Assembly: GCA_046545955.1 (NCBI GenBank) | Contig: JBKGYS010000040.1 | Span: 1-18,104 of the forward strand | DNA length: 18,104 bases | Direction of reading: 5' to 3' | Source of the DNA: SLAN01 sp046545955 | GTDB taxonomy: Bacteria > Spirochaetota > Spirochaetia > DSM-27196 > SKKC01 | Part shown: positions 5,208 to 13,211 of the stretch, in pieces | Layout of the letters: every line of letters starts with the position of its first letter | Numbering within the stretch: position 1 is the first letter of the stretch | The notes under the pieces: generated by a model | Told to the model about the DNA's origin: nothing | Databases searched by the model: none | What the model saw: the letters and a program-made list of their open reading frames with translations, nothing else | Program-made: the position numbers and the translations under genes

Positions 5208-6673
5208 GCGAGGTGCTTTTTGGCCTGGAAATGCTGACCGGCGGGGAGCCGGATTTTCCTGTTTACCGCGGAGATGGGAGTCGGGAAACCGTAAAGAGTC
5301 TCAGGCAGCGATTGGCGCGAAAACGAGTCGCGGTGCTGACTCATCCCGCCGGGGTGGACGCCGAGCTCAACGGTAGCGTCGGCCATTTACTCAGGTGGAA
5401 CCGACGGCTCCCGGCGGAACAACAGTTCACGTTAACCGCGCTTCTCGGCCCGCAGCACGGCTTTGCCGGCGAAAAGCAGGATAACATGATCGAAAGCGAC
5501 CATACCGTCGACGCGGAAACCGCGGTTCCGATCTTCAGCCTGTACGGCGAAACACGCCGGATTACCGAGGCGATGGCGGAGCGTTTCGATATGCTGCTAT
5601 TCGATCTCCAAGACGTAGGCGTGCGTGTGTATACGTTTCTTACAACCCTTGCCTACATTATCGCCGACTTTCACGCGATGCCGGACAAAGCAGTCGTAGT
5701 GCTCGATCGGCCGAATCCGACCGGCCGTTCGGTCGAGGGACTGCGGCTCGAGCCGGGCGAGGAGAGCTTTGTAGGCGCTGCAACCGCGCCTATGCAGCAC
5801 GGCATGAGCCTCGGCGAATTCGCGCTTTGGTACACAGATCACCACCGATACGGAACCGATGTTTCGGTTGTACCGATGAGCGGCCGGCACCCGACCGAGA
5901 GCCGCAAGCGGCGATCGCCGGCAGACGGGTGGCCGGCAGATCGGGTGTGGATTCCACCGAGCCCGAATATGCCGGGATTGCACACCGCACGAGCGTATCC
6001 GGGAACGGTAATGCTTGAAGGCACGACGCTTTCCGAAGCCCGGGGAACGACGCGCCCGCTTTCGATGTTCGGGCATCCGGATATTGACTGGGCGGCGGTA
6101 TATCGCAGGGTCGAGACCGACGCGCCGGAAACCCTCGAAGGGTATCGACTGCGGGAGGTTGTTTTCGAGCCTGTATTCCACAAGCACGCGGGCATGCCGA
6201 CGCGGGGCTTTGATATCGTCTGTGAGTATCCGTTTTACGACCCGGGGCGGTTCTCGCCGTATCGATTTATTGTCGCCGTGCTTCGAGCGGTTCGCGATAC
6301 GCACCCGCGCTTGAAGCTGTGGACCGATCCACCGTACGAGTATGAGTACGAGCGCATGCCGATAGACGTAATCTGCGGCGGGCCTAGAGTGCGTCGGTTC
6401 GTAGAGGGAAGTGGTCACCGGCACTCGGGCGACGGCGTATCCGGCCGCGTCCGGGCGCGAGACGACGCGGCGAAGAGCGCAGCAGCTGCCGACCAAAAGG
6501 AGGGCGGCGCCGCGCCGAGTTCCTGGCAGGAGTTCTCCGCTCTGTGTTCCCGCGAGGAGGCGCAGTGGCGCGAGCTGACGCGCCCGTACTATTTGTACGG
6601 CGGGTCGAGCGCCGCCGCCGGCCGCGGCGCCGGCGGCCGGTCCGACATCGAAACAACAGGAGAAAGCGTGTGA
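5204..6673 (+). CDS. namZ: NamZ-type exo-beta-N-acetylmuramidase (DUF1343, GH171)
   Basis: A 489-residue protein with the DUF1343 signature in order: VAVLTHPAG (42-50), LLGPQHGFAGEKQDNM (80-95), VPIFSLYG (108-115), LLFDLQDVGVRVYTF (131-145), VVLDRPNPTG (165-174), PSPNMPGLHTARAYPGTVMLEGT (252-274, interrupted here only by normal spacing) and LSEARGT (276-282). In Bacillus subtilis NamZ releases MurNAc from the non-reducing end of peptidoglycan fragments. No signal peptide is present, so this enzyme should act in the cytoplasm on imported disaccharides or muropeptides. It is longer than usual (roughly 400 residues expected), mainly because of a low-complexity Ala/Gly/Arg-rich stretch near 403-438 and a Gly/Ala-rich tail. 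It is coupled to the ROK gene (ATGA) and to nagZ (GTGA). Confidence 0.88.
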   Translation: MSEVLFGLEMLTGGEPDFPVYRGDGSRETVKSLRQRLARKRVAVLTHPAGVDAELNGSVGHLLRWNRRLPAEQQFTLTALLGPQHGFAGEKQDNMIESDHTVDAETAVPIFSLYGETRRITEAMAERFDMLLFDLQDVGVRVYTFLTTLAYIIADFHAMPDKAVVVLDRPNPTGRSVEGLRLEPGEESFVGAATAPMQHGMSLGEFALWYTDHHRYGTDVSVVPMSGRHPTESRKRRSPADGWPADRVWIPPSPNMPGLHTARAYPGTVMLEGTTLSEARGTTRPLSMFGHPDIDWAAVYRRVETDAPETLEGYRLREVVFEPVFHKHAGMPTRGFDIVCEYPFYDPGRFSPYRFIVAVLRAVRDTHPRLKLWTDPPYEYEYERMPIDVICGGPRVRRFVEGSGHRHSGDGVSGRVRARDDAAKSAAAADQKEGGAAPSSWQEFSALCSREEAQWRELTRPYYLYGGSSAAAGRGAGGRSDIETTGESV

Positions 6674-7728
6674 ATACCGGAACGCTCATAATAGATATAG
6701 AAGGCGAAACGCTGAACGAGGAGGAGCGCGACTTACTCAAAGCTGCTTCGGTCGCCGGGGTAATTCTTTTCGCCCGAAGCACCCGTTCGTTCGATCAGAC
6801 GCGGGCACTGTGTGATGAAATACGAAGCGTTCGCGAGGATCTATTCGTTTGTCTCGATCAGGAGGGCGGTCGCGTAATGCGTCTGACCGACGGCGTCGCC
6901 CCGATTCCCGACCCGGGGACCATCGGCCGGTTCTACGACTACGCCCCCGAAGCAGCGCTTCGCTGCGCGCGTATGCTTTCGTGGCGCCTGGCGTACGACA
7001 TTCGGCGTGCCGGCTTTGACTTCAGTTTCGCCCCCGTGCTCGACATCGACTATAACAACAATACGGTCATCGGAGCTCGATCGTTCGGTTCGCGCGCTGA
7101 GATGGTCGCCGCGCTGGGCGCCGAGTGGATCGCAGGAATGCAGGAGGGCGGAAGTCCGACCGTCGGAAAGCACTACCCTGGCCACGGCTACGCGGCCGAG
7201 GATTCGCACGTAGCGGTGCCGCATGATTCGCGGAGTTTCGAGGACATTCGTGACAGCGATCTTTTGCCCTTTGCGCGGCTCGCGCCGGTACTCGACGCGG
7301 TTATGCCGTCGCACGTCATTTACGATCAGGTCGATATTTCGCCGGCCGGCTTCTCGAACCGGTGGCTCGACTATCTGCGCCGCGATCTCGATTTCGATGG
7401 GGTTGTAATAACGGACGACCTGAATATGGAGGGCGCTTCGGTAGCCGGGGGAATCGGAGAACGGGTGCGACGAGCTCTGAGCGTCGGATGCGACTTCGCG
7501 ATCGTCTGTAACGACCGCGAAGCGGTGCGTATCTCGGTTCCCGAGGTGGCCGACGATCCGGCGCTGCTGCACGCCGACGACAGCCGCGCTCGTTATCTGC
7601 TCGGCCGCCGGAGCGACGAAGCAGACGTCGAGCAGCTCGAAAAAAGTCGCCGCGTGGCCGACGCGCTCGGGCGCGGGGACTTCGAAACGGCGCTCGCCGA
7701 ATTAAAGACTGGTGGAGGTCCTCTGTAA
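6670..7728 (+). CDS. nagZ: beta-N-acetylhexosaminidase NagZ (GH3)
   Basis: A 352-residue protein. GTG at 6670 is chosen as start because AGGAGA lies six bases upstream and it overlaps the namZ stop in GTGA. The GH3 NagZ signature K-H-Y-P-G-H-G-x4-D-S-H is perfect at 167-180, including the Asp178-His180 dyad used for general acid/base chemistry. The nucleophile is the first Asp of TDDLNMEGA (D249). LDQEGGRV (62-69) is the usual substrate-pocket motif. NagZ removes non-reducing GlcNAc from GlcNAc-anhydroMurNAc or GlcNAc-MurNAc fragments; with no signal sequence it should act in the cytoplasm. Together with NamZ it would reduce imported disaccharides of either orientation to monosaccharides. Length and motifs are normal. 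Confidence 0.93.
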   Translation: MNTGTLIIDIEGETLNEEERDLLKAASVAGVILFARSTRSFDQTRALCDEIRSVREDLFVCLDQEGGRVMRLTDGVAPIPDPGTIGRFYDYAPEAALRCARMLSWRLAYDIRRAGFDFSFAPVLDIDYNNNTVIGARSFGSRAEMVAALGAEWIAGMQEGGSPTVGKHYPGHGYAAEDSHVAVPHDSRSFEDIRDSDLLPFARLAPVLDAVMPSHVIYDQVDISPAGFSNRWLDYLRRDLDFDGVVITDDLNMEGASVAGGIGERVRRALSVGCDFAIVCNDREAVRISVPEVADDPALLHADDSRARYLLGRRSDEADVEQLEKSRRVADALGRGDFETALAELKTGGGPL

Positions 7729-7747
7729 GAGGGCGAGAATTAACGAC

Positions 7748-7764
7748 ATACCGTTCTACGGTAT
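7748..7764 (+). promoter_or_regulatory. small hairpin just before the ribosome-binding site of the binding-protein gene
   Basis: ATACCG pairs with CGGTAT around a TTCTA loop, in the 53-bp gap between nagZ and the sugar-binding protein, and ends just before CGGAGGAAAG. It could be an mRNA processing or stability site, or a protein-binding palindrome. Confidence 0.4.
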
Positions 7765-7781
7765 CGGAGGAAAGTACGACT

Positions 7782-9050
7782 ATGCGTACAATCATACGAA
7801 CAAAACGACGCAAAGCGCTTGCAGCTACCGTGCTGTTACCGTTTGCGTTCTTGCTGCTTGTGGCTGCAGGTCAGGGCGAAGACGCTGACGAAGCAGAGGA
7901 GATTACCGTCTGGATTATGCAGCCGGGCTCGGACGCCGTTCAGGATATGCTCGAAGGATATACCGAGGATTTCGAGGAAGAAACGGGTGCTGAGGTAGAT
8001 CTCATTTTCCAGCCGTGGGGCGATGCGCATGATGCGTTTACCACCGGCATAGCCGCCGGAGATACCCCCGATGTTGCGGAGATGGGAACCACGTGGACGC
8101 CGGAATTCGGTGAGCTCGATGTGTTCGCCGAGCAGGATCTGGATGACGGCGATGACTATATCCAGGGTGTCATCGAAAGCGCGATGCCCGACGGCGAACC
8201 GTTAGGACTTCCGTGGTACGCGGGTGCGCGGGCGCTCATTTACAACGCTTCGGTGTTCGATGAGCTTGATCTTGATCCCCCCGATACCTGGGACGAACTG
8301 GTAGAGGTCGGACAGACCATACAGGAAGAGGCGGACATGCACGCCTACAGCGTGGTCGGTGCCGGAGCGAATCACTTTGTCCTCCCGAAAGTGTGGCAGG
8401 CAGGTGGTCAAATAGCCGAACAGGACTCTGACGGCAACTGGACGGCCACGATAAATGAGTCGGAGGGCGTTGAGGCATTCGAGTTCTACGGTGAACTGTT
8501 CACCGAATACGAGTTTTCTCCCGAAGGAGCACTCAACTGGGACGTGAATGATGCGCAGAGCGCGTTCATTAACGAGGATCTTGCGATGTATCTCGGTCTC
8601 GGGGTGAATCTCGATGTCGTGCTGAGTGAAGATCCCGATTTCGAGGTAGGCGTAGCGCTTCTTCCCGAAGGCCCGGGAGGCAATCGTGATACACTCGCCG
8701 GTGGAAGTCACCTTGTGAGATTCGCCGACAGCGATGCTCCCGAGCTCGCTCAAGCGTATATCGAGTTCCTGCTCGAGGATGAACGAGTCGCCGAGTTCAG
8801 CGAGGAAGTTGGATTCTTCCCGGGAACCGAAGGCGGTATCGAGGAGATGGAACTCGACGAGCACGGCGAAGTGTTCGCCGAAATGCTTGTCGATCACAGC
8901 CGTTCGTACCCGCCCACGGCCGAATGGGGATCCTTTGAAGGCTCAGACCTGTTCACTTCCGCGGTCCAGAATATCATGATGGATGAAGCCGACGTACAAA
9001 CGGCACTTGATGATGTCGCAGAGGAAATGAACGCGGAGTTTGATAACTGA
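7782..9050 (+). CDS. ABC transporter sugar-binding protein (family 1)
   Basis: A 422-residue extracytoplasmic solute-binding protein; ATG at 7782 has GGAGG about nine bases upstream. A basic N-terminus and hydrophobic core (residues 1-30, ending LLLVAAG) form a signal peptide, but the lipobox cysteine expected next is missing (AAG-QGED). It is therefore either secreted by signal peptidase I or not lipid-anchored. The mature part shows the family-1 fold: ITVWIMQPGS start, GDTPDVAEMGTTWTPEF, GLPWYAGARALIYN, and AFINEDLAMYLG. It is extremely rich in Asp and Glu, as in halophiles. It should deliver a sugar to the two permeases encoded next. Context suggests amino-sugar disaccharides or MurNAc-containing fragments, but the specificity cannot be read from sequence. 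Confidence 0.9.
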   Translation: MRTIIRTKRRKALAATVLLPFAFLLLVAAGQGEDADEAEEITVWIMQPGSDAVQDMLEGYTEDFEEETGAEVDLIFQPWGDAHDAFTTGIAAGDTPDVAEMGTTWTPEFGELDVFAEQDLDDGDDYIQGVIESAMPDGEPLGLPWYAGARALIYNASVFDELDLDPPDTWDELVEVGQTIQEEADMHAYSVVGAGANHFVLPKVWQAGGQIAEQDSDGNWTATINESEGVEAFEFYGELFTEYEFSPEGALNWDVNDAQSAFINEDLAMYLGLGVNLDVVLSEDPDFEVGVALLPEGPGGNRDTLAGGSHLVRFADSDAPELAQAYIEFLLEDERVAEFSEEVGFFPGTEGGIEEMELDEHGEVFAEMLVDHSRSYPPTAEWGSFEGSDLFTSAVQNIMMDEADVQTALDDVAEEMNAEFDN

Positions 9051-9075
9051 GATCGATACGCGGGTTCTTTGCATG

Positions 9076-9106
9076 CCGTCGGTGCGCGTGTTCCGCGCGC
9101 CGACGG
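9076..9106 (+). promoter_or_regulatory. strong intercistronic hairpin between binding protein and permease genes
   Basis: Bases 9076-9088 pair with 9094-9106 (13 pairs including one G-T wobble) around TGTTC. No T-tract follows, so it is not an ordinary terminator. A stable stem at this position in ABC operons typically protects the upstream binding-protein mRNA, giving more binding protein than permease. Confidence 0.6.
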
Positions 9107-9134
9107 ACTGCGAATCCAACAAGGGAAATACAGT

Positions 9135-10088
9135 ATGAACGCAACTGACCCATTACAGGAGCCTGCCGTTTCCGGCAACGAGCCGGCGATTCGCAGCTAC
9201 CGCTATCAGAGAGTGTTCGAACGTAAAATTCTGCCGACACTGTTTCTTATTCCGGCGGCGGTTTTCATCTTCGGGTTAACGCTGTGGCCGGTGTTGCGTG
9301 CATTTCAGCTTTCCTTTACCGATGCCGACCTTCGAATGTTCACGACCGGCGAAATCAACTATATCTGGTTTGAGCACTATAGAGATATTTTTGCGAGTCC
9401 TTTTCTGCGTAGCGTAATACTGAAGACCGCAGTGTTCGGGCTTATCTGTGTAGCGCTTACGATGACCGTCGGTGTTTTTACCGCCTTGCTGCTGAACAAG
9501 CCCTTCCGCGGTCGAACGGTGCTTGCGGTCCTGGTTATACTGCCGTGGGCTGTTCCACGCGTTGCCGCGGCGATCGTGTGGGAGTGGATCTTTCACGATC
9601 AGTACGGCCTGGCGAATTGGCTATTGACGGTAATCGGATTCGACTTTCAGGGCTTTGCCTGGTTCAACGATCCGTATATCGCCTTCGGCGCGATCGCCGT
9701 TGTCATCGTGTGGCAGAGCTTTCCGTTCGTGGCGGTATCGATGCTCGCGGGATTGCAGTCGATTCCAGCGGAGATTCACGACGCCGCACGAATCGACGGG
9801 GCCGGCCCCTGGCAACGTGTCTCAAGAATTGTTCTTCCAATGCTCAAGTCGCTGCTTCTGGTGCTCATTGTCATTTCGACAATCTGGGACTTCAAGATTT
9901 TTGACCAGGTGTTCGTAATGACCGGGGGAGGGCCCGCGCGTCAGACGGAACTCTTAGCCATTACCACGTGGAGAGAGGCCTTCACGCAACACGACTTTGG
10001 CCTTGCCTCTGCGTTGTCGATGGTTATGTTCGCGATTCTCGCGGTAGTCACCGTCCTATATCTCCGTCTGATCAGAGAAGAGGAGTAG
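9135..10088 (+). CDS. ABC sugar permease, MalF/UgpA type
   Basis: A 317-residue membrane protein. ATG at 9135 is used because AAGGGA lies eight bases ahead and the first membrane segment follows at about residue 33 (LPTLFLIPAAVFIFGLTLW). Six hydrophobic segments are visible. The cytoplasmic EAA loop that docks on the ATPase is clear: EIHDAARIDGAGPWQRVSRI followed by VLPML. It is the first of two heterodimer subunits of a carbohydrate uptake (CUT1-like) importer. The next permease starts six bases after its stop, with its ribosome-binding site inside this gene. No ATPase gene is in the cluster. Confidence 0.92.
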   Translation: MNATDPLQEPAVSGNEPAIRSYRYQRVFERKILPTLFLIPAAVFIFGLTLWPVLRAFQLSFTDADLRMFTTGEINYIWFEHYRDIFASPFLRSVILKTAVFGLICVALTMTVGVFTALLLNKPFRGRTVLAVLVILPWAVPRVAAAIVWEWIFHDQYGLANWLLTVIGFDFQGFAWFNDPYIAFGAIAVVIVWQSFPFVAVSMLAGLQSIPAEIHDAARIDGAGPWQRVSRIVLPMLKSLLLVLIVISTIWDFKIFDQVFVMTGGGPARQTELLAITTWREAFTQHDFGLASALSMVMFAILAVVTVLYLRLIREEE

Positions 10089-10093
10089 CTTCT

Positions 10094-10984
10094 ATGACAA
10101 GCTTCAGTCCGAGTATTTCGAGTGCGAACGGACGCGTTCGCGACATTGGCCCGAGAGTGAAATATGTTTTCGGGCGGATTGGGATTTACGTCTCGGCGAT
10201 ACTTATTGGTCTTTTCGCCGTAGGTCCCATCCTCTGGATGTTTCTCACCGCGTTGAAGCCGAACCCGGAGATTTTTACCAGTACGCCCGTATTTGTACCG
10301 TCGCAGGTTCTGTGGCAGCGATTCGTCGCAGTTGTTACCGGCGATTTCGGTTTACATCTCGTAAATTCGGTCATTGTGAGTTTCGGAACGGTATCGCTGA
10401 GCGTAATTGCCGCAGCGATGGCGGGGTGGGTGCTTGCCCGCTTCCGCATTCCGTTTAAACGCTACTTGCTTATCCTGATCCTCGGGGCACAGATGTTCCC
10501 GTTTGTAGTGTTGTTGATTCCGCTTTTTATCGTAATGCGGCAACTCGGGCTTCTCGGCACCCACAGCGGGCTGATACTCGCGTATCTTTCGTTCACCACA
10601 CCGCTGGTTGTCTGGATCCTGCGGGGATTCTTCATGTCCATTCCCGTAGACGTCGAAGAAGTTGCGATGGTCGACGGCGCGACGCGAGCTCAGGCATTTC
10701 GCAAAATAATCCTTCCGATGGCGCTGCCAGGTATTGCAGCGGCGAGTGTGTTCGGATTTATTTCCGCATGGAATGAGTTCCTTTTTGCCCTTTCGTTCAA
10801 CCGCAATAATCCCGAAATGCATACCCTGCCGGTGTCACTGCAGCAGTTTATCGGGCGCGACACGACCGACTGGGGCATGATCATGGCGGCGAGCGTCATT
10901 TTCACCGTTCCGGTTATAGTATTCTTCCTTCTGACACACAAGCACATGATGCGCGGAATGGTGGTCGGAGCTGTAAAAGGCTGA
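10094..10984 (+). CDS. ABC sugar permease, MalG/UgpE type
   Basis: A 296-residue membrane protein starting at ATG 10094, with AGGAG at 10081-10085 in the end of the previous gene. There are six hydrophobic segments, the first at about residues 28-52 (IGIYVSAILIGLFAVGPILW). The EAA loop reads EEVAMVDGATRAQAFRKIIL then PMALPG, and the typical WNEFLFAL follows. It partners the upstream permease. The operon probably ends here: the next 277 bases contain no plus-strand gene. The ATP-hydrolysing subunit must come from elsewhere, as is common for CUT1 importers sharing an MsmK-like ATPase. Confidence 0.92.
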   Translation: MTSFSPSISSANGRVRDIGPRVKYVFGRIGIYVSAILIGLFAVGPILWMFLTALKPNPEIFTSTPVFVPSQVLWQRFVAVVTGDFGLHLVNSVIVSFGTVSLSVIAAAMAGWVLARFRIPFKRYLLILILGAQMFPFVVLLIPLFIVMRQLGLLGTHSGLILAYLSFTTPLVVWILRGFFMSIPVDVEEVAMVDGATRAQAFRKIILPMALPGIAAASVFGFISAWNEFLFALSFNRNNPEMHTLPVSLQQFIGRDTTDWGMIMAASVIFTVPVIVFFLLTHKHMMRGMVVGAVKG

Positions 10985-11109
10985 CGAAAACTATCGCCGA
11001 CGGGTGAGCGCAGACTACACGCTTTCGATAGGCGCCCCCGGGCCTACCCGCCTGAGTCAATAGTGACCGTTCACTCCCGCTCCGCCTCACCGTGCACGAG
11101 AGGCGCCCC

Positions 11110-11253
11110 GCGCCCAAGCCCCGCGGGCCCAATCCCCGGGGGCACGATCCTGGGCCCACGCCCCGCGCCCACGCCCCGCGGGCCCAATCCCTGGGGGCAC
11201 GACCCCGCGCCCAAGCCCCGGGGGCACGATCCTGGGCCCAAGCCCCGGGGGCG
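11110..11253. repeat. GC-rich degenerate tandem repeat between convergent genes
   Basis: The plus strand is C-rich and built from variants of GCGCCCAAGCCCCGCGGGCC, CAATCCCCGGGGGCACGA and TCCTGGGCCC. The GGCACGA motif recurs at 11141, 11196 and 11223, giving spacings of 55 and 27 bp, so the array has a half-unit of about 27 bp. The minus strand has many runs of three to five G. It lies exactly between the ends of the ABC operon (+) and the MurQ/GCKR-like gene (-). Coding is unlikely: frames on both strands give only Pro/Gly/Arg/Ala repeats. The rest of the 10985-11261 gap holds a CTATCG...CGATAG inverted repeat (10991-11031) but no standard terminator. Confidence 0.7.
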
Positions 11254-11261
11254 CTACTACC

Positions 11262-13097
11262 TCACGTGCGCTCGGGGTGCCGTGCTTCGAGCACACCGAG
11301 CCTACGCAGTGCGATTACTACAGGCGACTCGGTCGCATCGTCGCCGCGCTGCTGCGGCGGCGCGGGTGTTGCTGCCGAAGTGTCGTCGACAGGTTTTCCG
11401 CGGTCGAGAGTCGAGCTCGGTTTGCCGGCCATTGCTTCGTGAAGCCGAATACACGCTTCGGTGTACTCTATGGATGCGAGATGCGCGATAATACGGGTCC
11501 CACGGTCGATAAGTTTCTTGTTCGTAGGATTCAGTTGAATCATCCAGTTCCCGTGTATTCGGCCGAGTAGCGCCATGCTTGTCGTGCTGAAGGTGTTGAA
11601 CACGAGTTTAACCGCGAGATGATGGAAAAGCGCTACAGGCGAGTCGGGGATTTCAGCCGGTACGCGGATTACTCCTTCGCCGGCGGATTCGAGGGATTTC
11701 GTCTGATGTATGGGTACGATCTCGAGCCGCCACTGCTCGTGAAATGCGCTCAGATCCGGCGCAGCGTCCGGCTCCCTCGAGTGTCCACCGGCACCGACTA
11801 TGCCCGCGCGGATCGCCACGGAGCGCGGAGAATCGGTTCGCGAAGGGTCGGGTTCGTTGCCGATCCGATACGAGTGAATCTCTTCGGCATCCAGCTTTGG
11901 CGGGGTTTCGATCAAATCCGCGGGCGCGTGCATGGCGCGGTAGTCGGCCGCGTCCCAGCGGATGCCGCGCACCGGACGTCCGAGCATGCTCGTCCACGCG
12001 CTCCCCGATTCGGGGTGCGAGTCCTTCGGGAAGGCCCACGCGGGTGGGCTTTGACGATCGTGGGCGGGGCGCAACGGCGGCAGCATGAACGTCGGGGAGC
12101 GCTCGGTCGTGTCGCTGAAGATATCGAGGAGGAAATTATCAGCATAATAGGTCACGAGTCCCGAGTCATTGTAGATCTCCGCTTCGAGCGACGCGATGCG
12201 CCCGATTGCCTCTCGGCTGATCGGTTCCCGCAAAGATCGCAGAAGCCGCGCGAACGCATCGACCCGATCGAGGCGCGGGACGCTACTGCCGAGCGCCTCC
12301 TCCATGGCGATACCGCAGACGAGCATTTCGAGGGTGGTCGCCTGCATCCGCGTGCTGCCTGAGAGCGCCATAGCGCCGCTGAACAGATCTATGCACGTCA
12401 CGCGCGGGTCGTCTATAACGCGGCGGGATCGCTCTATGTGCGCTCGAAGCAGCGAAGTCGGGTTGTTATAGAGAAAAAAGGTAGAGGCGCCGCGCGCGGC
12501 CGCCTCGCGAACCGTTCCGATGACCGAAGACGTTTCCCCGCCTTCGCTGATTCCTATAAATACGTCGTCGGAGTCTATGTTCAGATCGGCTACCTGCCGC
12601 CTGCCGAACTGTTCGTAGTCTTCGAAGTGTTCCACTGCCCGGATGAGCGCGCGGTCGCCGCCTGTCATAATGCTCGCGGTGGAGTCGGCCGTCGAGGACC
12701 CGGCTCGAGCGCGGCGCCACATCGCCTCGAGAATGATCGCGAGGCGTCCCGTGCTGCCACAGCCGGAGAAGATCACCGATCCCCTACCGTCTGCGACGCC
12801 ACGCATGGCGGCGACGAGTTTCCCGAATTCCGGCGAGAGCACCGCGCGGCGAGCGACCGCCGCGATGTCGCCATCCACCTGGAGGATCCGGTCCACTGCG
12901 GTGGCAGGGTTTCTACGGGCAACGTGGGAGAGATCGGACGTTACAGGATGCGGGCGCTCGGTCGGCAGGAAGCCGAGATGAAAGGCGCTCTCGTATTTTG
13001 CGAAGTGCAGGGCTGCGTCCCGCGGACGCTGCCCGCCGGAGGTATTGCCGGCGAACGCGTCTGAGTTGTGTGAGGGTGATGGTTCTGAACTGGCCAC
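11262..13097 (-). CDS. double-SIS protein of the MurQ / glucokinase-regulatory-protein family
   Basis: A 611-residue protein, twice the length of bacterial MurQ (about 300). The N-terminal part is MurQ-like: RNPAT (62-66), the SIS loop FSGCGSTGRLA (110-120), GGDRALIRAVEHFEDYEQ (146-163) containing the acidic pair seen in MurQ, IGISEGGETSSVIG (181-194) and SGSTRMQATTLEML (246-259). The MurQ C-terminal hallmark KLVFNTFSTTSMALLGRIHG with PTNKKLIDR appears only at 497-532. About 240 residues are thus inserted between the two, probably a second SIS module, as in GCKR. MurQ cleaves the D-lactyl ether of MurNAc-6-phosphate to GlcNAc-6-phosphate; GCKR proteins bind sugar phosphates and control a kinase. 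Either role fits the neighbouring muramidase operon. The GTG start is weakly supported, since no good ribosome-binding site is seen. Residues 1-40 and the tail after 560 are low-complexity. Confidence 0.8.
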   Translation of the reverse strand: MASSEPSPSHNSDAFAGNTSGGQRPRDAALHFAKYESAFHLGFLPTERPHPVTSDLSHVARRNPATAVDRILQVDGDIAAVARRAVLSPEFGKLVAAMRGVADGRGSVIFSGCGSTGRLAIILEAMWRRARAGSSTADSTASIMTGGDRALIRAVEHFEDYEQFGRRQVADLNIDSDDVFIGISEGGETSSVIGTVREAAARGASTFFLYNNPTSLLRAHIERSRRVIDDPRVTCIDLFSGAMALSGSTRMQATTLEMLVCGIAMEEALGSSVPRLDRVDAFARLLRSLREPISREAIGRIASLEAEIYNDSGLVTYYADNFLLDIFSDTTERSPTFMLPPLRPAHDRQSPPAWAFPKDSHPESGSAWTSMLGRPVRGIRWDAADYRAMHAPADLIETPPKLDAEEIHSYRIGNEPDPSRTDSPRSVAIRAGIVGAGGHSREPDAAPDLSAFHEQWRLEIVPIHQTKSLESAGEGVIRVPAEIPDSPVALFHHLAVKLVFNTFSTTSMALLGRIHGNWMIQLNPTNKKLIDRGTRIIAHLASIEYTEACIRLHEAMAGKPSSTLDRGKPVDDTSAATPAPPQQRGDDATESPVVIALRRLGVLEARHPERT

Positions 13098-13211
13098 GCC
13101 GCCATGGTAGCAAGGGTTTGCCGAAAGTACAACAAACCAACTGCGCTCGCATGCTCCGAAACATCGATCATAGCGTCAGCGACGCCATGAAAGTCAGGGC
13201 GGTTCGTCAAG

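Noticed and set aside
6544..6669. Arg-rich N-terminal extension of NagZ
   Set aside because: It overlaps namZ in another frame. The GTG at 6670 has a good ribosome-binding site and a family-like N-terminus.
11063..11491. Pro/Gly/Arg-rich frames on both strands over the GC-rich array
   Set aside because: They are products of the tandem repeat composition, and all frames are open because A/T-rich stop codons are rare there.
11619..12362. Long plus-strand frame opposite the MurQ/GCKR-like gene (247 residues)
   Set aside because: It is antisense to a gene with clear family motifs and shows no domain of its own.
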